A stretch of DNA of 64,000 nucleotides from Azorinus chamasolen (Eukaryota; Mollusca; Bivalvia; Cardiida; Solecurtidae), in NCBI GenBank assembly GCA_963576725.1, contig OY755240.1:96816316-96880315 (forward strand), given 5' to 3'. How positions within the stretch are numbered: the stretch's first letter is position 1; every line of letters begins with the position of its first letter. The notes under the pieces were generated by a model, which saw nothing but the letters and a program-made list of their open reading frames with translations, was not told the DNA's origin and did no database searches. This document shows, piece after piece, positions 12,068 to 23,559 of the stretch. Position numbers and translations under genes: made by a program.

Positions 12068-13195
12068 TCAAACAAGAGGGCCAAGATGGCCCTTAATAGC
12101 TCACCTGATTACCATAGATTTAAGATTGTTGCTAAGTAGCCAATGGGTAGGGTCAATATCGACCTTAGGGACAATATTTGAACAATGTTGATAGTGGATC
12201 ATGGGCAGTGGTTCTGCAGAACAAGATTTTCAAGGATTTAGAATATTGATCAAGACAATCATTCTGACCAATGAAGATTGGGCTGAAAATGTGCCATCTA
12301 GAGTATTTCTTCTAAGATTTGACTTAGTGACCTACTTTTTATTCCCACCCCACCCATGATCACACTCAACCTTGATATCACCAAGACAAACACTCTGAGT
12401 GTGGCCACTGGAGTGTAAATAAGATTTTTCTAAAATATGACCCAGTGACCTACTTTTTGACCACATGTAACCCACACATAACAGATTTTATTAGGACATG
12501 AATATTTGGCTATAAATGTGACCTCTAGAGTGTTCACTGGTCACCCAGGGTTTGGGCCAATTTTGACCCCAGGGGCATACTTTATATAGCTTTTGTAGAG
12601 GACCTGAACATGATGTTGTGTGTCTAATACGAAATCTGAGAACCTCCAGTTTCATAGGAGAAGATTTCCAAAGTTTTCACTGCATGTTTCTATAGAAAAC
12701 TGGTCAATTTTGACCCCAGGAGCATAATTCATATAACTTCTGTAGAGGACCTGAACATGATGATATGTGCCAAATTTGAAAGCTGAGAACCTTCCAGTTT
12801 CAGGCGAAGATCTTCAATGTGTTCACTAGGGACATACATTATATAACTCTTGTAGAGAACCTGACCATGATGCTATGTGCCAAACATGAAAGCTGAGAAC
12901 CTTCCAGTTTCAGTGAAAAAAGATTTTCAAAGTTTTCACTATATGTTTCTATAGAAAACAATGCACCCAAGGGGGGCAATTTTCATCCCAGGGGAAATAA
13001 TTTATATAACTTTTGTAGAGGCCCTACAGATGATGCTATGTGCCAAGAGGAAAGCTGAGAACTCTGTAGATTCTGTAGAACTCTGTAGATTCAGAGGAGA
13101 AGATATTTAATGGTTGAAAATGTTAACTGACGATGCACGGACATCAGGCGGTCAAAAAAGCTCACCCTGAGCACTATGTGCTCTGGTGAGCTAAA
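12068..13195. repeat. Dispersed repeat with internal ~140-bp tandem units
   Basis: Opens with AAGAGGGCCAAGATGGCCCT and TAGCTCACC and closes with GGTGAGCTA, a short inverted end. Inside, three to four diverged units of roughly 140 bases each carry ATATAACTTTTGTAGAG, GATGCTATGTGCCAA, GAGAACCTTCCAGTTTCA and TTTCTATAGAAAAC. Non-coding. This kind of repeat is familiar from bivalve genomes, but the exact family name is not claimed. Confidence 0.7.
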
Positions 13196-13246
13196 AAGCA
13201 TGATCATCCATAACAAACCGACTGTGGATGTACATTATACTTATTC

Positions 13247-14088
13247 TTAGCAAGGATATAGATACCATAAACTAAGAAAAACTTTCTCTAAATTTTACTA
13301 TCGAAATCTCTCGCTTATTGGCAAGTACAAATGTAATCTCAAGGTGCTTCTGCGACACGGTGTTTCACATCCTGAATTTTATGGTGATGTGATTTACAAA
13401 CTTCGTAAAATTATTGGACATACCCATTTTCTCACTTTGTTCATCAAATATATAAAACAATTCATTAAAAAGGGATATGATCCTGTAGAACTACAACATA
13501 CTGCATGTTTGGTTGTGAACCTTTTTACAGTTGGCAATCACGCTGGCCTCTTTGCATGTACGCCGACAAGAAAGGTTTAGTACTCTATGAAGGCGACCTC
13601 TTAAATCCAGAAATGGAAGGAGAACGTCGGATATCTGTACTATTTCATTTTTGTCGTACCCTTTATTACTTTTCTACAGTTACTCTGTTTGCAGCTCAAT
13701 CATTGAGTACACTAGCGATAGGTGGATACAGTATGTTCACTTAAATGTTTTTTCGTTATACATGCACTTTACCACTGTATTTGCTGTCGCGGTTGTTGTA
13801 GATTAGTCGGAGAGGGGATACGTTTATTTACACTGATTGTCTTTTAGGATGGGGATGGAATAAGTGTGAGGTTGGGCGCCCATAAACCGGTTTAACCCCC
13901 CAGTGACTTTTGTCACTGACCGTTCCAAGGCGGTACTTCCATCTTCCTCCTATTGTATGTTTGTTTTGTCTTTGTGCGTCTCTTGTTGTTTTTTCTACTT
14001 ATGTACATTTGCTGTTTCCTTGTGTTGCTGTTCGGGCGAGTGTTTGTGCTGTATGTGGTGTTTCCTGCATGACTCATTTTTGTACTTT
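13247..14088 (+). mobile_element. PLE subfamily B, 5'-truncated (copy P3)
   Basis: Starts inside the ORF (QGYRYHKLRKTFSKFYYRN, no Met), continues through GKYKCNLKVLLRHGVSHPEF and stops at 13578-13580 after FACTPTRKV. The 3' UTR and tail match copy P1 almost base for base, with the hairpin CAGTGAC-TTTT-GTCACTG at 13901-13918 and the end TTTTTGTACTTT near 14088. It serves as the uninterrupted reference for the join at 981/3064. Confidence 0.8.
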
Positions 14089-14127
14089 TATGATTCACTT
14101 GGCAACAACTTTTATGAACTTCAGGTT

Positions 14128-14350
14128 AGAAATAATTACTTTATGAATATGAATTAGCTGGAATTCGATAATGGCTTTATGGATACACATGTTTAATGAT
14201 AATAAAAAAAGCAGAATTAGGGCAATCTACATACAATATAACATAAGGAAACACAGGACCTGGATTAGATAGCTCCTACAGCAGCCTTCTGATCTGGATC
14301 TACAGTTTTCAAATGATGAAAAGGCATTTACATGAGGGAAAGGGTTAATA
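14128..14350. repeat. Hairpin MITE family A
   Basis: Ends ATGAGGGAAAGGGTTAAT. The core palindrome is eroded here (AGCTCCTACAGCAGCC). Confidence 0.6.
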
Positions 14351-14815
14351 TTGATGTAATGCCATGGAGTAACACCGATTAATTAGCAATGAAAATGACC
14401 AGTGAGCTGTCCATCTTGAGCCAGGTTTGCTAAGCAAGATGTTTCTGTTGAAAAACAATTTGTTCCCAACTGAGGTTTTGACCAATAATTTGTCATCTGG
14501 CAATTAATAAATATTTTGATATGACCTGTCACCAATCTCAATTCAGGAGATTAAAAACATCCCAAATCATGCATGTTAAAACATTTTGACAAGACACAAA
14601 CTGTTTGCCCATAGATTATAACATACCACACATAAAAACCATGTTTAAATTCACTGACTTATGACAATGAGTAGCTGGTGAATTTAAGTACTATGGTAAG
14701 GATCTATAATTCTATGGTAACAGTTAAATCATACCTATCAGTAGTGTTCTATACCAGGACCATTTATGTTTTAAAAGTATTCAAGTTCATAAGAAATATG
14801 AAATAATCTCTTTTA
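14351..14815. other. No gene or recognised repeat seen
   Basis: AT-rich sequence with stop codons in all frames. Parts resemble decayed family-A MITE flanks. Confidence 0.5.
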
Positions 14816-14970
14816 GCCCTTTCCCTCAAATGTCTTTTCGTCCATTTTCTGAGTAGACCCAGGTCAGATGGCTCCTGTAGTATCTGTCTGATCAGAATCT
14901 GATCTGTTTTATAGTAAATCTGACCATGCTATTATTTCTGACATGAAGATCCAAACAGGTAAAGGGCCAA
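14816..14970. repeat. Hairpin MITE family A
   Basis: Opens CCCTTTCCCTCAAATG and has the core GTAGACCCAGGTCAGATGG facing TCTGTCTGATCAG; closes with CAGGTAAAGGG. Confidence 0.7.
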
Positions 14971-15761
14971 CCATATCAGAGTATATCCTTGAGGAAATGT
15001 TAAGTTTTACATAAACACACCTTTTATCTGATTCCATTGAATATAGTTCCAATGTTCTGATTTCCATCAGTTTGTCCCTTTGCCTGTATTGGTGTTGTCT
15101 GTGTTAATGTTGAAATTCCTGAAGTACCAGGCTTGGCAGCTGTTTGTTGTTTGCATAAGGTCCCTGACATGGCAGTCGTCTTCTGCTTATGCAAGTATTA
15201 CTGTAAGGAAAATAAGATATTAAATGTTCAGCTAACACTACTATAATAATTATAAATAATGATACATGTACATAAGGCATATAATGGCAATACATGTATT
15301 TTTTTCAGACATATCATATGCAAGCCTCAGTCAAAAATCCATTGACAAAAGACATGGAAATATGACAAACAAAATTAAAGATGCACAATACGACAAGTGT
15401 CGTTTTACATTGCCCTTACTGTACATAGTTAATTCAGTTAATCCTTACCCGTACTTTCATATACAAATGCATAATAGTGCATTGTCATGACGTTGCAAAT
15501 AGAAAAGACCTGTTTTGTGTTCATATACCATCAAAAACTTATGAAAATGTAGCTAATACTTGTCCGTACTCATGATGTTGTTATTTCTTACATGAATATT
15601 AAACAGGTAAAGGGCTGAACAATCCCTTTCTACATTTGCCTGAAACTTGACTAGAAACTGACAATATTTTCGTTTACAATTTGGTTTGAGAAATAATAAT
15701 TCATTAATTTATGACATGGTGAAACTATAAAGAGAGATAATTATTCATTTTCTATTTATCA
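14971..15761. other. No gene seen
   Basis: AT-rich, non-coding by eye. Short frames at 15104-15295 and 15266-15490 have no recognisable motif. Confidence 0.5.
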
Positions 15762-16016
15762 TTAAACCGTTCCTTCATACAAATGCCTTTTTAAGCATTT
15801 GCAAACAGAGTAGACCCAGATCAGACAGCTCCTAGAGGATATGTCTGATCAGGATTTGCTGTTTTTGCTAATGAAATTATAAAAGATCTGACTAGATACA
15901 ATTTCTACCAATACCAATGTCTGTGACTCTGTGTACATATGCCATTATAAAACTTCGGCTAATAAATAGTCATGATATCATTATTTCTTACACGAATATT
16001 CAACAGGGAAAGGGTT
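15762..16016. repeat. Hairpin MITE family A
   Basis: Runs from TTAAACCGTTCCTTCATAC to ACAGGGAAAGGGTTA, with AGTAGACCCAGATCAGACAG and its partner arm in the middle. Confidence 0.8.
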
Positions 16017-16249
16017 ACTTGTGTGATTAACTTGTATCTGATTTTTATTTGTTCATAATGAAAATACATGCCATCCTCATCGATTCATTCACTATTTGCA
16101 AATTGCTGGAATACAGAATATGTTTGTGCTGCACTGACAAAAATAATCTCCAACCGATCTTATATGCTTTTAGCCATCCCATAAAATAATGTAAATTCTA
16201 CTCTAGTAATTACTGTAAAGAGTTCATCCCATTGTAGTTGAAATGTGTG

Positions 16250-16496
16250 TACTCTAAATGGTGATATCGAGCTACTTTCGGTTTTAAAGATATCCCGGCT
16301 GTAAGACAGCAACCATCACAAAATTAGCATTCTGTCTTACAGCTCATTAATGAGACTAATCTCAATGATGATTATTCAGAAAAGTAATGAAAGACTGATG
16401 TCAACCTAGGAGTTACAAGACGACATGCTAATTTTGTGATTGTTGCCGTCTGCTGGAATATCGTCCAGAACCGAAAGTAGCTCGATACATTTAGAA
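16250..16496. repeat. MITE with ~70-bp inverted ends
   Basis: Left arm TATCGAGCTACTTTCGGTT and, further in, ATCACAAAATTAGCAT; the right arm holds the reverse complements ATGCTAATTTTGTGAT and AACCGAAAGTAGCTCGATA. One copy in this window. Confidence 0.75.
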
Positions 16497-16867
16497 TGGA
16501 TACATACATAAATGTACATTACACACATGTAGACTAATATCAACCATATCCGAAATATTTACAAGTGTCATTTTATTGTCTGTGTTCAACTAATATATGA
16601 AGCTCGGATTTCTAGGCACTACAGAAACTGTTATGTGTATACTGTAGATCTGCCATTATAAAAATTGACATGCCTGTGGGCGAAATCACATGTGTCAAAG
16701 TTACTCCATGAGTAATTCTCTTTCTGCAAATGAGCTGTGCAATAAGATTAAATAACACAAATTTAAAGCTTATTTATAAACATATCAATTGGATTTAGTC
16801 CATTAATACAAATATGTAATGTACTCAAGCAGACAGAACAACAGATGAATTGTACCGTGGTTTGTAA

Positions 16868-17061
16868 CTGGGTAGATATCTGGCCATTTCTGAATCTGTT
16901 TTCACACCGATGTCATCTTTCAATATCCTCCAGCGTTCAAATTAGTCTTCTGATACAACCCAGGTTCTGTTGATCGTTTTATAGGAATCTTGTCGCCGTC
17001 TTTTTCTCTCTGTTGGCGAATTCGCTGAATATCTCTTACGCTTGCCAGTCTCCGGCCTCCA
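16868..17061 (-). pseudogene. Basic-region / FERWR-motif ORF remnant
   Basis: One minus-strand frame reads a basic stretch (KRKRYSANS, ERKRRRQDSYKTINR), one stop codon, then FERWRILKDDIGVKTDSEMARYL. The second part resembles a short domain (FERWR..K....KTD.E.A..L) common in uncharacterised bivalve and cnidarian proteins, from memory. There is no in-frame Met upstream. The internal TAA near 16948 makes it a remnant or a mis-framed exon. Function unknown. Confidence 0.35.
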
Positions 17062-17342
17062 TGTTGTTGTGTTTATAACAGAAATTAATTATTCACCCAC
17101 GTGACCTCCCGACACCATTCGAGATTTTCCGCGGCAAACCGAAGTGTTTTCAAAATGTAAACAAAAGCTTATAGTGTGGTGACAACACTATAAAAAATCA
17201 ACACATTCATAGGCTAATTACTAACGACTGGTTACACAAAAAAGTGTTATTAAAACGGATTCCATGGTTATTTGTATCAGAGATAATACATCCATGTTAG
17301 AAAATACGCGATTTTAACATGATTTTGAGCGATATTATGACT

Positions 17343-17517
17343 TTAACTCTTTCGCTGCCAATGTCGCATCTGTGATTATCTATGAAAACAGTTTGGATCC
17401 AGACTCGGCGTCTCACCAGGATCCAAACTGTTTGTTACTATGACTGTTTCCTGAAACAAAATAAAAGTGGAAAATTGAAGCAGACGAAACATTTGGCAGC
17501 AAAGAGTTAATGAACTT
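17343..17517. repeat. MITE family B (TTAA ends)
   Basis: Inverted ends TTAACTCTTTCGCTGCCAA and TTGGCAGCAAAGAGTTAA, with the inner palindrome CAGTTTGGATCC / GGATCCAAACTG. Confidence 0.85.
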
Positions 17518-17569
17518 AAATTGCATAAGGGTAGGATGAACTCATGACTAGAAACTGTATAATCAGATC

Positions 17570-17690
17570 TATTTTATTTCGTAAACAAAGATGGCAGATC
17601 CAGTTCAGACGGTTCCTACAGGAGCCGTCTAATCAGGGTCTACTCTATTTGCAAAGACATCATTTAAAACGTGTATCTATGAGGTAAAGG
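17570..17690. repeat. Hairpin MITE family A, partial
   Basis: Core CAGACGGTTCCTACAGGAGC with the partner GTCTAATCAGGGTCTACTC; closes GAGGTAAAGG. Confidence 0.7.
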
Positions 17691-17840
17691 TTGAACTTAT
17701 GTATGTTGTTACGCTTGTGAGATCAACCATTTCAGGAGACCCATTTGGAAGTTGTTTGCTGCACAATCTTGTGTACAGTATGAAATAAGTATACATGTAC
17801 TCGTATTTTTGAGAATATGTATTAAAGTAGCATGGTTGTT

Positions 17841-18108
17841 TAACCCTTTCCATTATACAAACGTGTTTTCACGCATTTGCTAACAGAGTATACCAAGATC
17901 AGACGGCCCTTTAAGGAGCCGTTTGATCAAGGTCTACTCTATTTACTAATGGAAGTTGATAGTTGTGTTTCTTTAGGTTCTAAAATAGCTACAATGTTCT
18001 ACCGTTCATATTTCATTAGAACGTTTTTCCACGAATATTCAGTAGGTATTGAACTTTGGAATAAACATAGAACATCGAAATGGTTAAATCATTGTCTTAA
18101 CTCGTCAC
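17841..18108. repeat. Hairpin MITE family A with 3' extension
   Basis: TTAACCCTTTCCATTATAC opens it; core CAGACGGCCCTTTAAGGAGC; then the usual downstream block (GAATATTCAGTAGGTATTGA) and a closing TTAA. The 90-codon frame here is fortuitous. Confidence 0.8.
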
Positions 18109-18184
18109 TCGCTATTATAAATAGTGACCACTCGAACTCTGATCTATAGTGCACCTTTTGTCTTCCATCGATTCATTCACACTA

Positions 18185-18440
18185 TTAAGTGTCTAATGAC
18201 CGAGTGTCAAATAGCTTGAATACTGATGAAGTACCGAGTGACTCGGCGTTTGATTGGATCTTGCGTCGAGGGCGTTTGCACATATTCTTCGCTTGATTAC
18301 CAGAGCCTGAGTACCGCCAATGGTCCGTAAAATCTGACAACGCCCTCGAGTAGTGATTTTGGTCCTTGCATATCGAGAAGAAGGGATCAAGATAACCAAT
18401 TTGTTTCGTTGTTTTCTTCACGCCGTAATTTTCGGACATT
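18185..18440 (-). CDS. Unrecognised small ORF, partly MITE-derived
   Basis: An 84-codon minus-strand frame begins MSENYGVKKTTKQIGYLDPF. Its last third overlaps a MITE family-B fragment (ACCGAGTGACTCGG), so the end at least is not an ancestral protein. The first about 60 residues match nothing I recognise. Probably not a functional gene. Confidence 0.2.
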
Positions 18441-18674
18441 TGTTGCGGACTATAAAGGTACCATATGTTTAATACATATATATTGCTTATATGTACAGTA
18501 ACACATCTCTAAAGCGATCCCTTTATAGATAAAATAAACGTATGTTTCTTTAAAACCAAGTGATACCTTAATACTAGACGAGAGTAATACAGAAAACACC
18601 TAGAGAAGCATTTGTATAACTTTCGTCATGCATTAAGCTACCGCCTGCATTTAAGACCCAGAACCAGATCTACA

Positions 18675-19712
18675 TTCAGTGCTTTAGAGTGGTGATTCTA
18701 TATGTTCTGTCACGGTGTTCATGCTATCGTTATTGCTTTAGAGTGGCGTTACTGTATGTTCTGTCATGATGTTCATGATACCGTTACATGTATTGCTTTA
18801 GAGAGCTGTTACTGTATGTTCTGTCACGATGTTCATGCTATTGTTATTGCTTTAGAGTGGCGTTACTGTATGTTCTGTCTTAATGTTCATGCTATCATTA
18901 TTGCTTTAGAGTGCTGTTGCTGTATGTTCTGTCATGATGTTAATGCTATCGTTATTGCTTTAGAGTGGTGTTACTGTATTTTCTGTCACGATGTTCATGC
19001 TATCGTTATTGCTTTAGAGTGGCGTTACTGTATGTTCTGTCTTGATGTTCATGTATCATTATTGCTTTAGAGTGCTGTTGCTGTATGTTCTGTCATGATA
19101 TTGATGCTATCGTTATTGCTTTAGAGTGGTGTTACTGTATTTTCTGTCACGATGTTCATGCTATCGTTATTGCTTTAGAGTGGCGTTACTGTATGTTCTG
19201 TCTTGATGTTCATGCTATCGTTATTGCTTTAGAGTGGTATAACTGTGTGTTCTATCACGATGTTTATGTTATCGAATTTGATTTAAAGTAGTAGTTCTGT
19301 ATTTTCTGTCACGATGTTCATGCTATCGTTATTGCTTTAGAGTGATGTTAATGTAAGTTCTGTTCCGGTGTTCATGCTATCGTTATTGCTTTAGAGTTGT
19401 GATTCTGTATGTTCCGTCACGGTGTTCATGCTATCGTTATTACTTTAGAGTGGTGTTACTGTATGTTCTGTCATGATGTTCATGCTATCGTTATTGCTTT
19501 AGAGTGGTGTTATTGTATGTTCTGTCATGATGTTCATGATTTCGTTATTGCTTTAGAGTGGTATTACTGTATGTTCTGTCATGATGTTCAGGCTTTCGTT
19601 ATTGCTTTCGAGAGATGTTACTGTATGTTCTGTCACGATGTGTATGCTATCGTTATTGCATTAGAGTGCTGTTACTGTATGTTCTGTAATGATTTTCATG
19701 TTATCGTTATTT
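18675..19712. repeat. 54-bp minisatellite, about 19 units
   Basis: Unit words: GCTTTAGAGTGGTGTTACTG, TATGTTCTGTCATGATG, TTCATGCTATCGTTATT. Because 54 is divisible by 3, one frame stays open as an 18-residue repeat (MFCHDVHAIVIALEWCYC) over frames of 122, 68 and 115 codons. No splice or start context supports translation. Confidence 0.9.
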
Positions 19713-19715
19713 TAT

Positions 19716-19923
19716 TTAACCCTTTACTCCATGAATATTTATGTAAGAAACAATGACATCATTAATATTAATCAAATGAAATCCTATAATGGTATACGAG
19801 CACAGAACATCTTGGCCGTGACAGAAACTGAAGACTCATGGCTTAGCAAACAGGTAAGACCCTGATCTGGATCTACTCTGTTTGTAAAGGCGTAGAAAAG
19901 CGTATTCATGGAGTAAAATGTTA
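19716..19923. repeat. Hairpin MITE family A, long form
   Basis: TTAACCCTTTACTCCATG opens it; the body has ATGACATCATTAATATTAAT and GTGACAGAAACTG; closes ATGGAGTAAAATGTTAAT. Confidence 0.8.
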
Positions 19924-20130
19924 ATCATTTACTCCATGAATATTTATGTAAGAACTAATGATATAATGAATATCCATTACAATACATTTTTAATGGCACA
20001 TCAAAACACCAAACTTTGGTCATGGCAATAAAGGTAGAATCAGATCTATTTAATTTCGTAAACAAACAGAGCAGATCCTATACGTGTTGTATGATCAAGG
20101 CTATTTGTAAAGGCGTTGGTACGCATACTT
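19924..20130. repeat. Hairpin MITE family A, adjacent copy
   Basis: Directly follows the previous copy (CATTTACTCCATGAATATT). Core eroded at GCAGATCCTATACGTG. Confidence 0.65.
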
Positions 20131-20137
20131 ATGAAGT

Positions 20138-20343
20138 ATAGTAAACACCCCGCTAATGCGACCACCAAAAAGGGGCATAATTCTGGGTGGCAGAGGCAGG
20201 TGGTAGCTTAATGCAGGACGAAAGTTATGCAGAAAGCTCCTATAGGAGCTTTCTGCATAACTTTCGTCCTGTATTAAGCAACCACCTGCTTCAAACGACG
20301 CCAGTGGTTGTTTATTAAGTGGTCGCATTAGCGGGGTTTCACT
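20138..20343. repeat. MITE family C (mariner-like ends), complete
   Basis: Inverted ends: AAACACCCCGCTAATGCGAC and GTCGCATTAGCGGGGTTT, flanked by TA. The centre is a perfect palindrome of about 50 bases built on AGCTCCTATAGGAGCT. The 75-codon minus frame is a by-product. Confidence 0.85.
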
Positions 20344-20556
20344 GTATATTAAACACCCTCTAAACCGGACGTTTTTAGTATAAATATCGGTCTCGGAGAC
20401 AGGTGGCAGCTTAATGTAGAGTGAAAATCATGCAAAAATGAAAACTCCTCCAGGAGCTTACTGCGTGACTTTCACTCAGCAACAATCAGCTATCTGCCTG
20501 AAAGTATTTAAAATCTTCTTTACCAGAATTCCGGTTTAGAGGGATTTACTGTAAAT
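20344..20556. repeat. MITE family C, diverged tandem neighbour
   Basis: Starts TAAACACCCTCTAAACCGG and ends CCGGTTTAGAGGGATTTACTG; the centre is eroded around CTCCTCCAGGAGC. Confidence 0.75.
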
Positions 20557-20659
20557 GATTAAATAATCCGGAACAGTGTTAAATGCTTAACCCTTTACTT
20601 CATGAATATTAGCTAAACCACGTAATAGGATCAGACGTTTCCTTGTGTATTTTATTGTA

Positions 20660-20934
20660 TATATCAGTTGAATAAATATTTGTATGTAAATTGAAATACA
20701 ATATTGTTGTTAATTCGGTGGATCAGATGCTGAGTAAAGTGTCAGATGGGTGTGAAGCAATTTCATAATTCACTAAGTTTTGGTTAAATTAAATAAGAGT
20801 CCTTCACCCATGAGATACAGTTTGACATATTGCTTGGCACTTGGTTGACCTCGAATCTCCCAATAATAAAGGAATAACGAGCCTATACATATTAATTTTT
20901 AAAAGGGTATGTACATGAGCACATCCTTTCTAGT
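20660..20934. other. No gene or clear repeat
   Basis: AT-rich, preceded at 20588-20640 by a family-A MITE stub (TTAACCCTTTACTTCATGAA). Confidence 0.5.
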
Positions 20935-21085
20935 CATAGTATGAATAGTGGCATAAAATGTATACTATTTCACAAGCAAACAGAGCAGACCCTGATCAGA
21001 CGGCTCCTGCAGAAACCGTCTTATCTTGTTCTTCTATGTTTGCAAATGCATCAAAAATCATCTTTATCCGGTAAAGGTTTATGCC
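20935..21085. repeat. Hairpin MITE family A
   Basis: Core GCAGACCCTGATCAGACGG CTCCTGCAG; closes CCGGTAAAGG. Confidence 0.75.
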
Positions 21086-21235
21086 AATTAAGACATGTTC
21101 TTTGAACCGGGACACAAGAAAAGGTATGGGTTTGCAACGAAAACAACGTTTATCCCACACCAGCGCAGGCGTCATAGACTCAATGTTTGATCTAGGTTCA
21201 CGTTAAGTTGACACTCAGTAGTATCACTGATGGTG

Positions 21236-21500
21236 TTTATAGTAGACGCTATCTAAAGCGACCATCAAAAAAGGTATAAATACGCTTTTCTGTGCCTTTG
21301 TAAACAGAGTAGACCCAGAACAGACGGCTCCTATAGGGTCTGCTCGTGTTTGCTTATGATGTTTTGTAGATACTCTTATGACCATGGCCCATACCTCCAC
21401 TGTCCATGTGCTATTACATGTATAACAACTAATCTAATTAATATACACAAGGTCATTATTTCTTATATAAATATTCATTAGGTAAAGTAAAAGGTTGAGG
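21236..21500. repeat. Family C stub plus family A MITE
   Basis: AGACGCTATCTAAAGCGACC at 21246 is a family-C end; GTAGACCCAGAACAGACGG at 21306 is a family-A core; closes near AGGTAAAGTAAAAGG. Confidence 0.65.
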
Positions 21501-21584
21501 AGCACTATACAAATCGGTTAATTCAACTGAATCCATATTCATATACACTGTGCACACCCAGCTGCTACGTCCTCCACACGGTAG

Positions 21585-22115
21585 TTGTTCTGGTATATAA
21601 TGTTATTGACCTTTAACTAGTCTGGTATATCATGTCCTTGATATTTAGCTTGCCTGATATATAATGTCCTTTAGTTGGTCTGATATAAAATGTTCTATAG
21701 TTGGTCTGATATATAATGCCTTTAGCTGGTCTGATATATAATGTCCTTTAGCTGGTCTGATATATAATGTCCTTTAGCTGGTCTGATATATAATATCCTT
21801 TAGTTGGTCTGGTATATAAATGTCCTTTAGTTGGTTTGGTATATAATGTATTTTAGTTGGTCTGGTATATAATGTCGTTGATATTAAGATTGTCTGGTAT
21901 ATAATGTCCTTGACACGATAGCTTGGTCTGGTATATAGGCATACTGTCATTGATCTTTAGCTGGTCTGGTTTATAATGTCATTGACACGGTAGCTGGTCT
22001 AGTATATAATGTCGTTGAACTTTAGCTGGTTTGGGATATAATTTCCTTGACCTTTAGTTGGTCTGGTATATAATGCCCTTGATCTTAGCTTGGTATATAA
22101 TGCATTTGCTCTTTA
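21585..22115. repeat. Minisatellite, ~26-33-bp units
   Basis: About 17 units built on GGTCTGGTATATAATGTCCTT with variable spacers (TTAGTT, TTAGCTG, GACACGGTAGC). Confidence 0.85.
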
Positions 22116-22194
22116 GCATGCTAAGTAATTGTCTGTAAATATACAGCGCCGTCTTATTATCATTTCAAATAAGATTTTCTTACATTTGTATTCA

Positions 22195-22460
22195 AAGACG
22201 TTTACAATCAGAATATAAACCAGATCGGATCTCGATGAGACAATTTCCTTTTTCGGCGTCTAATCTGGATCTAAACTGTCTGAAAAAGATATGACGAACT
22301 GGCTTGTACATGAGCTAGAGCTAAATGGTTATCTTCCTAAGCGAGAGTTGACTAGCATTTTCAAACAGCTTGACTCCTAATGAGACCGCTATGTGGTTAT
22401 CGAGTAACTCGGTGTCTCCGTAGGATCGAAGCTGTTTGACACTCGGCCAAAATATTCTAT
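22195..22460. repeat. Two MITE family B fragments
   Basis: ACCAGATCGGATCTCGATGAG faces GGATCTAAACTG (to 22280); AACAGCTTGACTCC faces GATCGAAGCTGTTTGACAC (to 22443). Confidence 0.65.
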
Positions 22461-22565
22461 CAATAGTTTCTAAAAGGCCTGACGGAATTAGCCTTTAAAC
22501 GTCGGGACACGAGTCACTAATGTCGTTTGCAAACAATGTAGACCCAGATGAGAGGGCTCCTAGTG

Positions 22566-23130
22566 ATAGAATTAGGTTGTTTTATTGAACACGCACTCTT
22601 TTGAACTGCAAATCTCCAGGTTATTGCTTTGATAGGGTGAGACCGGGGTGAGCGAACGTTTGTCAATTGACCCAGAAAGCACGTGAAATTTTGAGAAAAT
22701 CATTGTTAGATTGATAATAGTGCATTTATAAGTTATCGTCAGAATATTCTATTTAGTTGATAGTAAAATATATTGGCATTCAATAGCCAAAATAATTACG
22801 AAATTATCATTTAAATTGTAAGAGTTATAGTCATATTTGTAATTGTGGTACACGGATGTCCGTCCTGCATGTTGTGGCCCTTGCTATTATATAGTATATA
22901 TAAACCCCTATGAAGCGATACAGACCCCTATTATTCTTCTAAGCGCAGTCTGGCTGGCATTTCCAATTAGCTTAGATCATTATGAAACGTCGGTAGACTT
23001 GGCTATAAATCAGGATCCACCTGTCTGTCTCTCAATCAAAAAAGCTCGAACCAACTACAAATAAATGAAAATTGCAACATATTCAAGTTTGACAGACATT
23101 ACAGTGCTCAGTAAGATGAGGATTAAGCTT
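22566..23130. other. No gene seen
   Basis: AT-rich. A family-A MITE stub ends just before it (AATGTAGACCCAGATGAG, 22537). The frame at 22843-23064 shows no known motif. Confidence 0.5.
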
Positions 23131-23141
23131 TCTCTCAGTCC

Positions 23142-23145
<4 letters not shown>

Positions 23146-23205
<60 letters not shown>

Positions 23206-23215
23206 TCTCTCTCTC
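23146..23215. repeat. (CT)n microsatellite
   Basis: About 35 units with one CCC interruption. Confidence 0.95.
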
Positions 23216-23559
23216 CTCTACTCAAAGTGGAATTTCTGTCGTTGCTCTTCATCATATGTTATTGTAAAGAGATATTTCTATTATTTTATGTGTTTTGACA
23301 ATTGTTTGATAACTGTCGTAAACAAAATATTAACTTTCTTAATCGATTCATTTTGTATATATTCTGTACAGCCACAGCTGGTAGCTACAATGACTACATG
23401 GTTTTATTGTTGTTTTTTGTTTTCGATAGTAAAGATTTAATTTAGGTACATGCTCATATAAATATTCAGAGCTCTAGATTAGGGTGGTATTTCATTCTTA
23501 CAGCTCTTAAATATGAAACGCTTTGGACGAGTCTAATGACTGTAAGCTGGGTAGCATAT

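Noticed and set aside
18225..18260. CTGATGA followed by a stem: possible hammerhead ribozyme core
   Set aside because: No GAAA segment closes the core; the stem is the palindrome of MITE family B. Same for 52505 and 53910.
18702..19756. Three frames of 122, 68 and 115 codons that look like an 18-residue repeat protein
   Set aside because: By-product of a 54-bp minisatellite; no splice sites, start context or flanking unique coding sequence.
20101..20328. 75-codon minus-strand frame
   Set aside because: Lies entirely within a family-C hairpin MITE.
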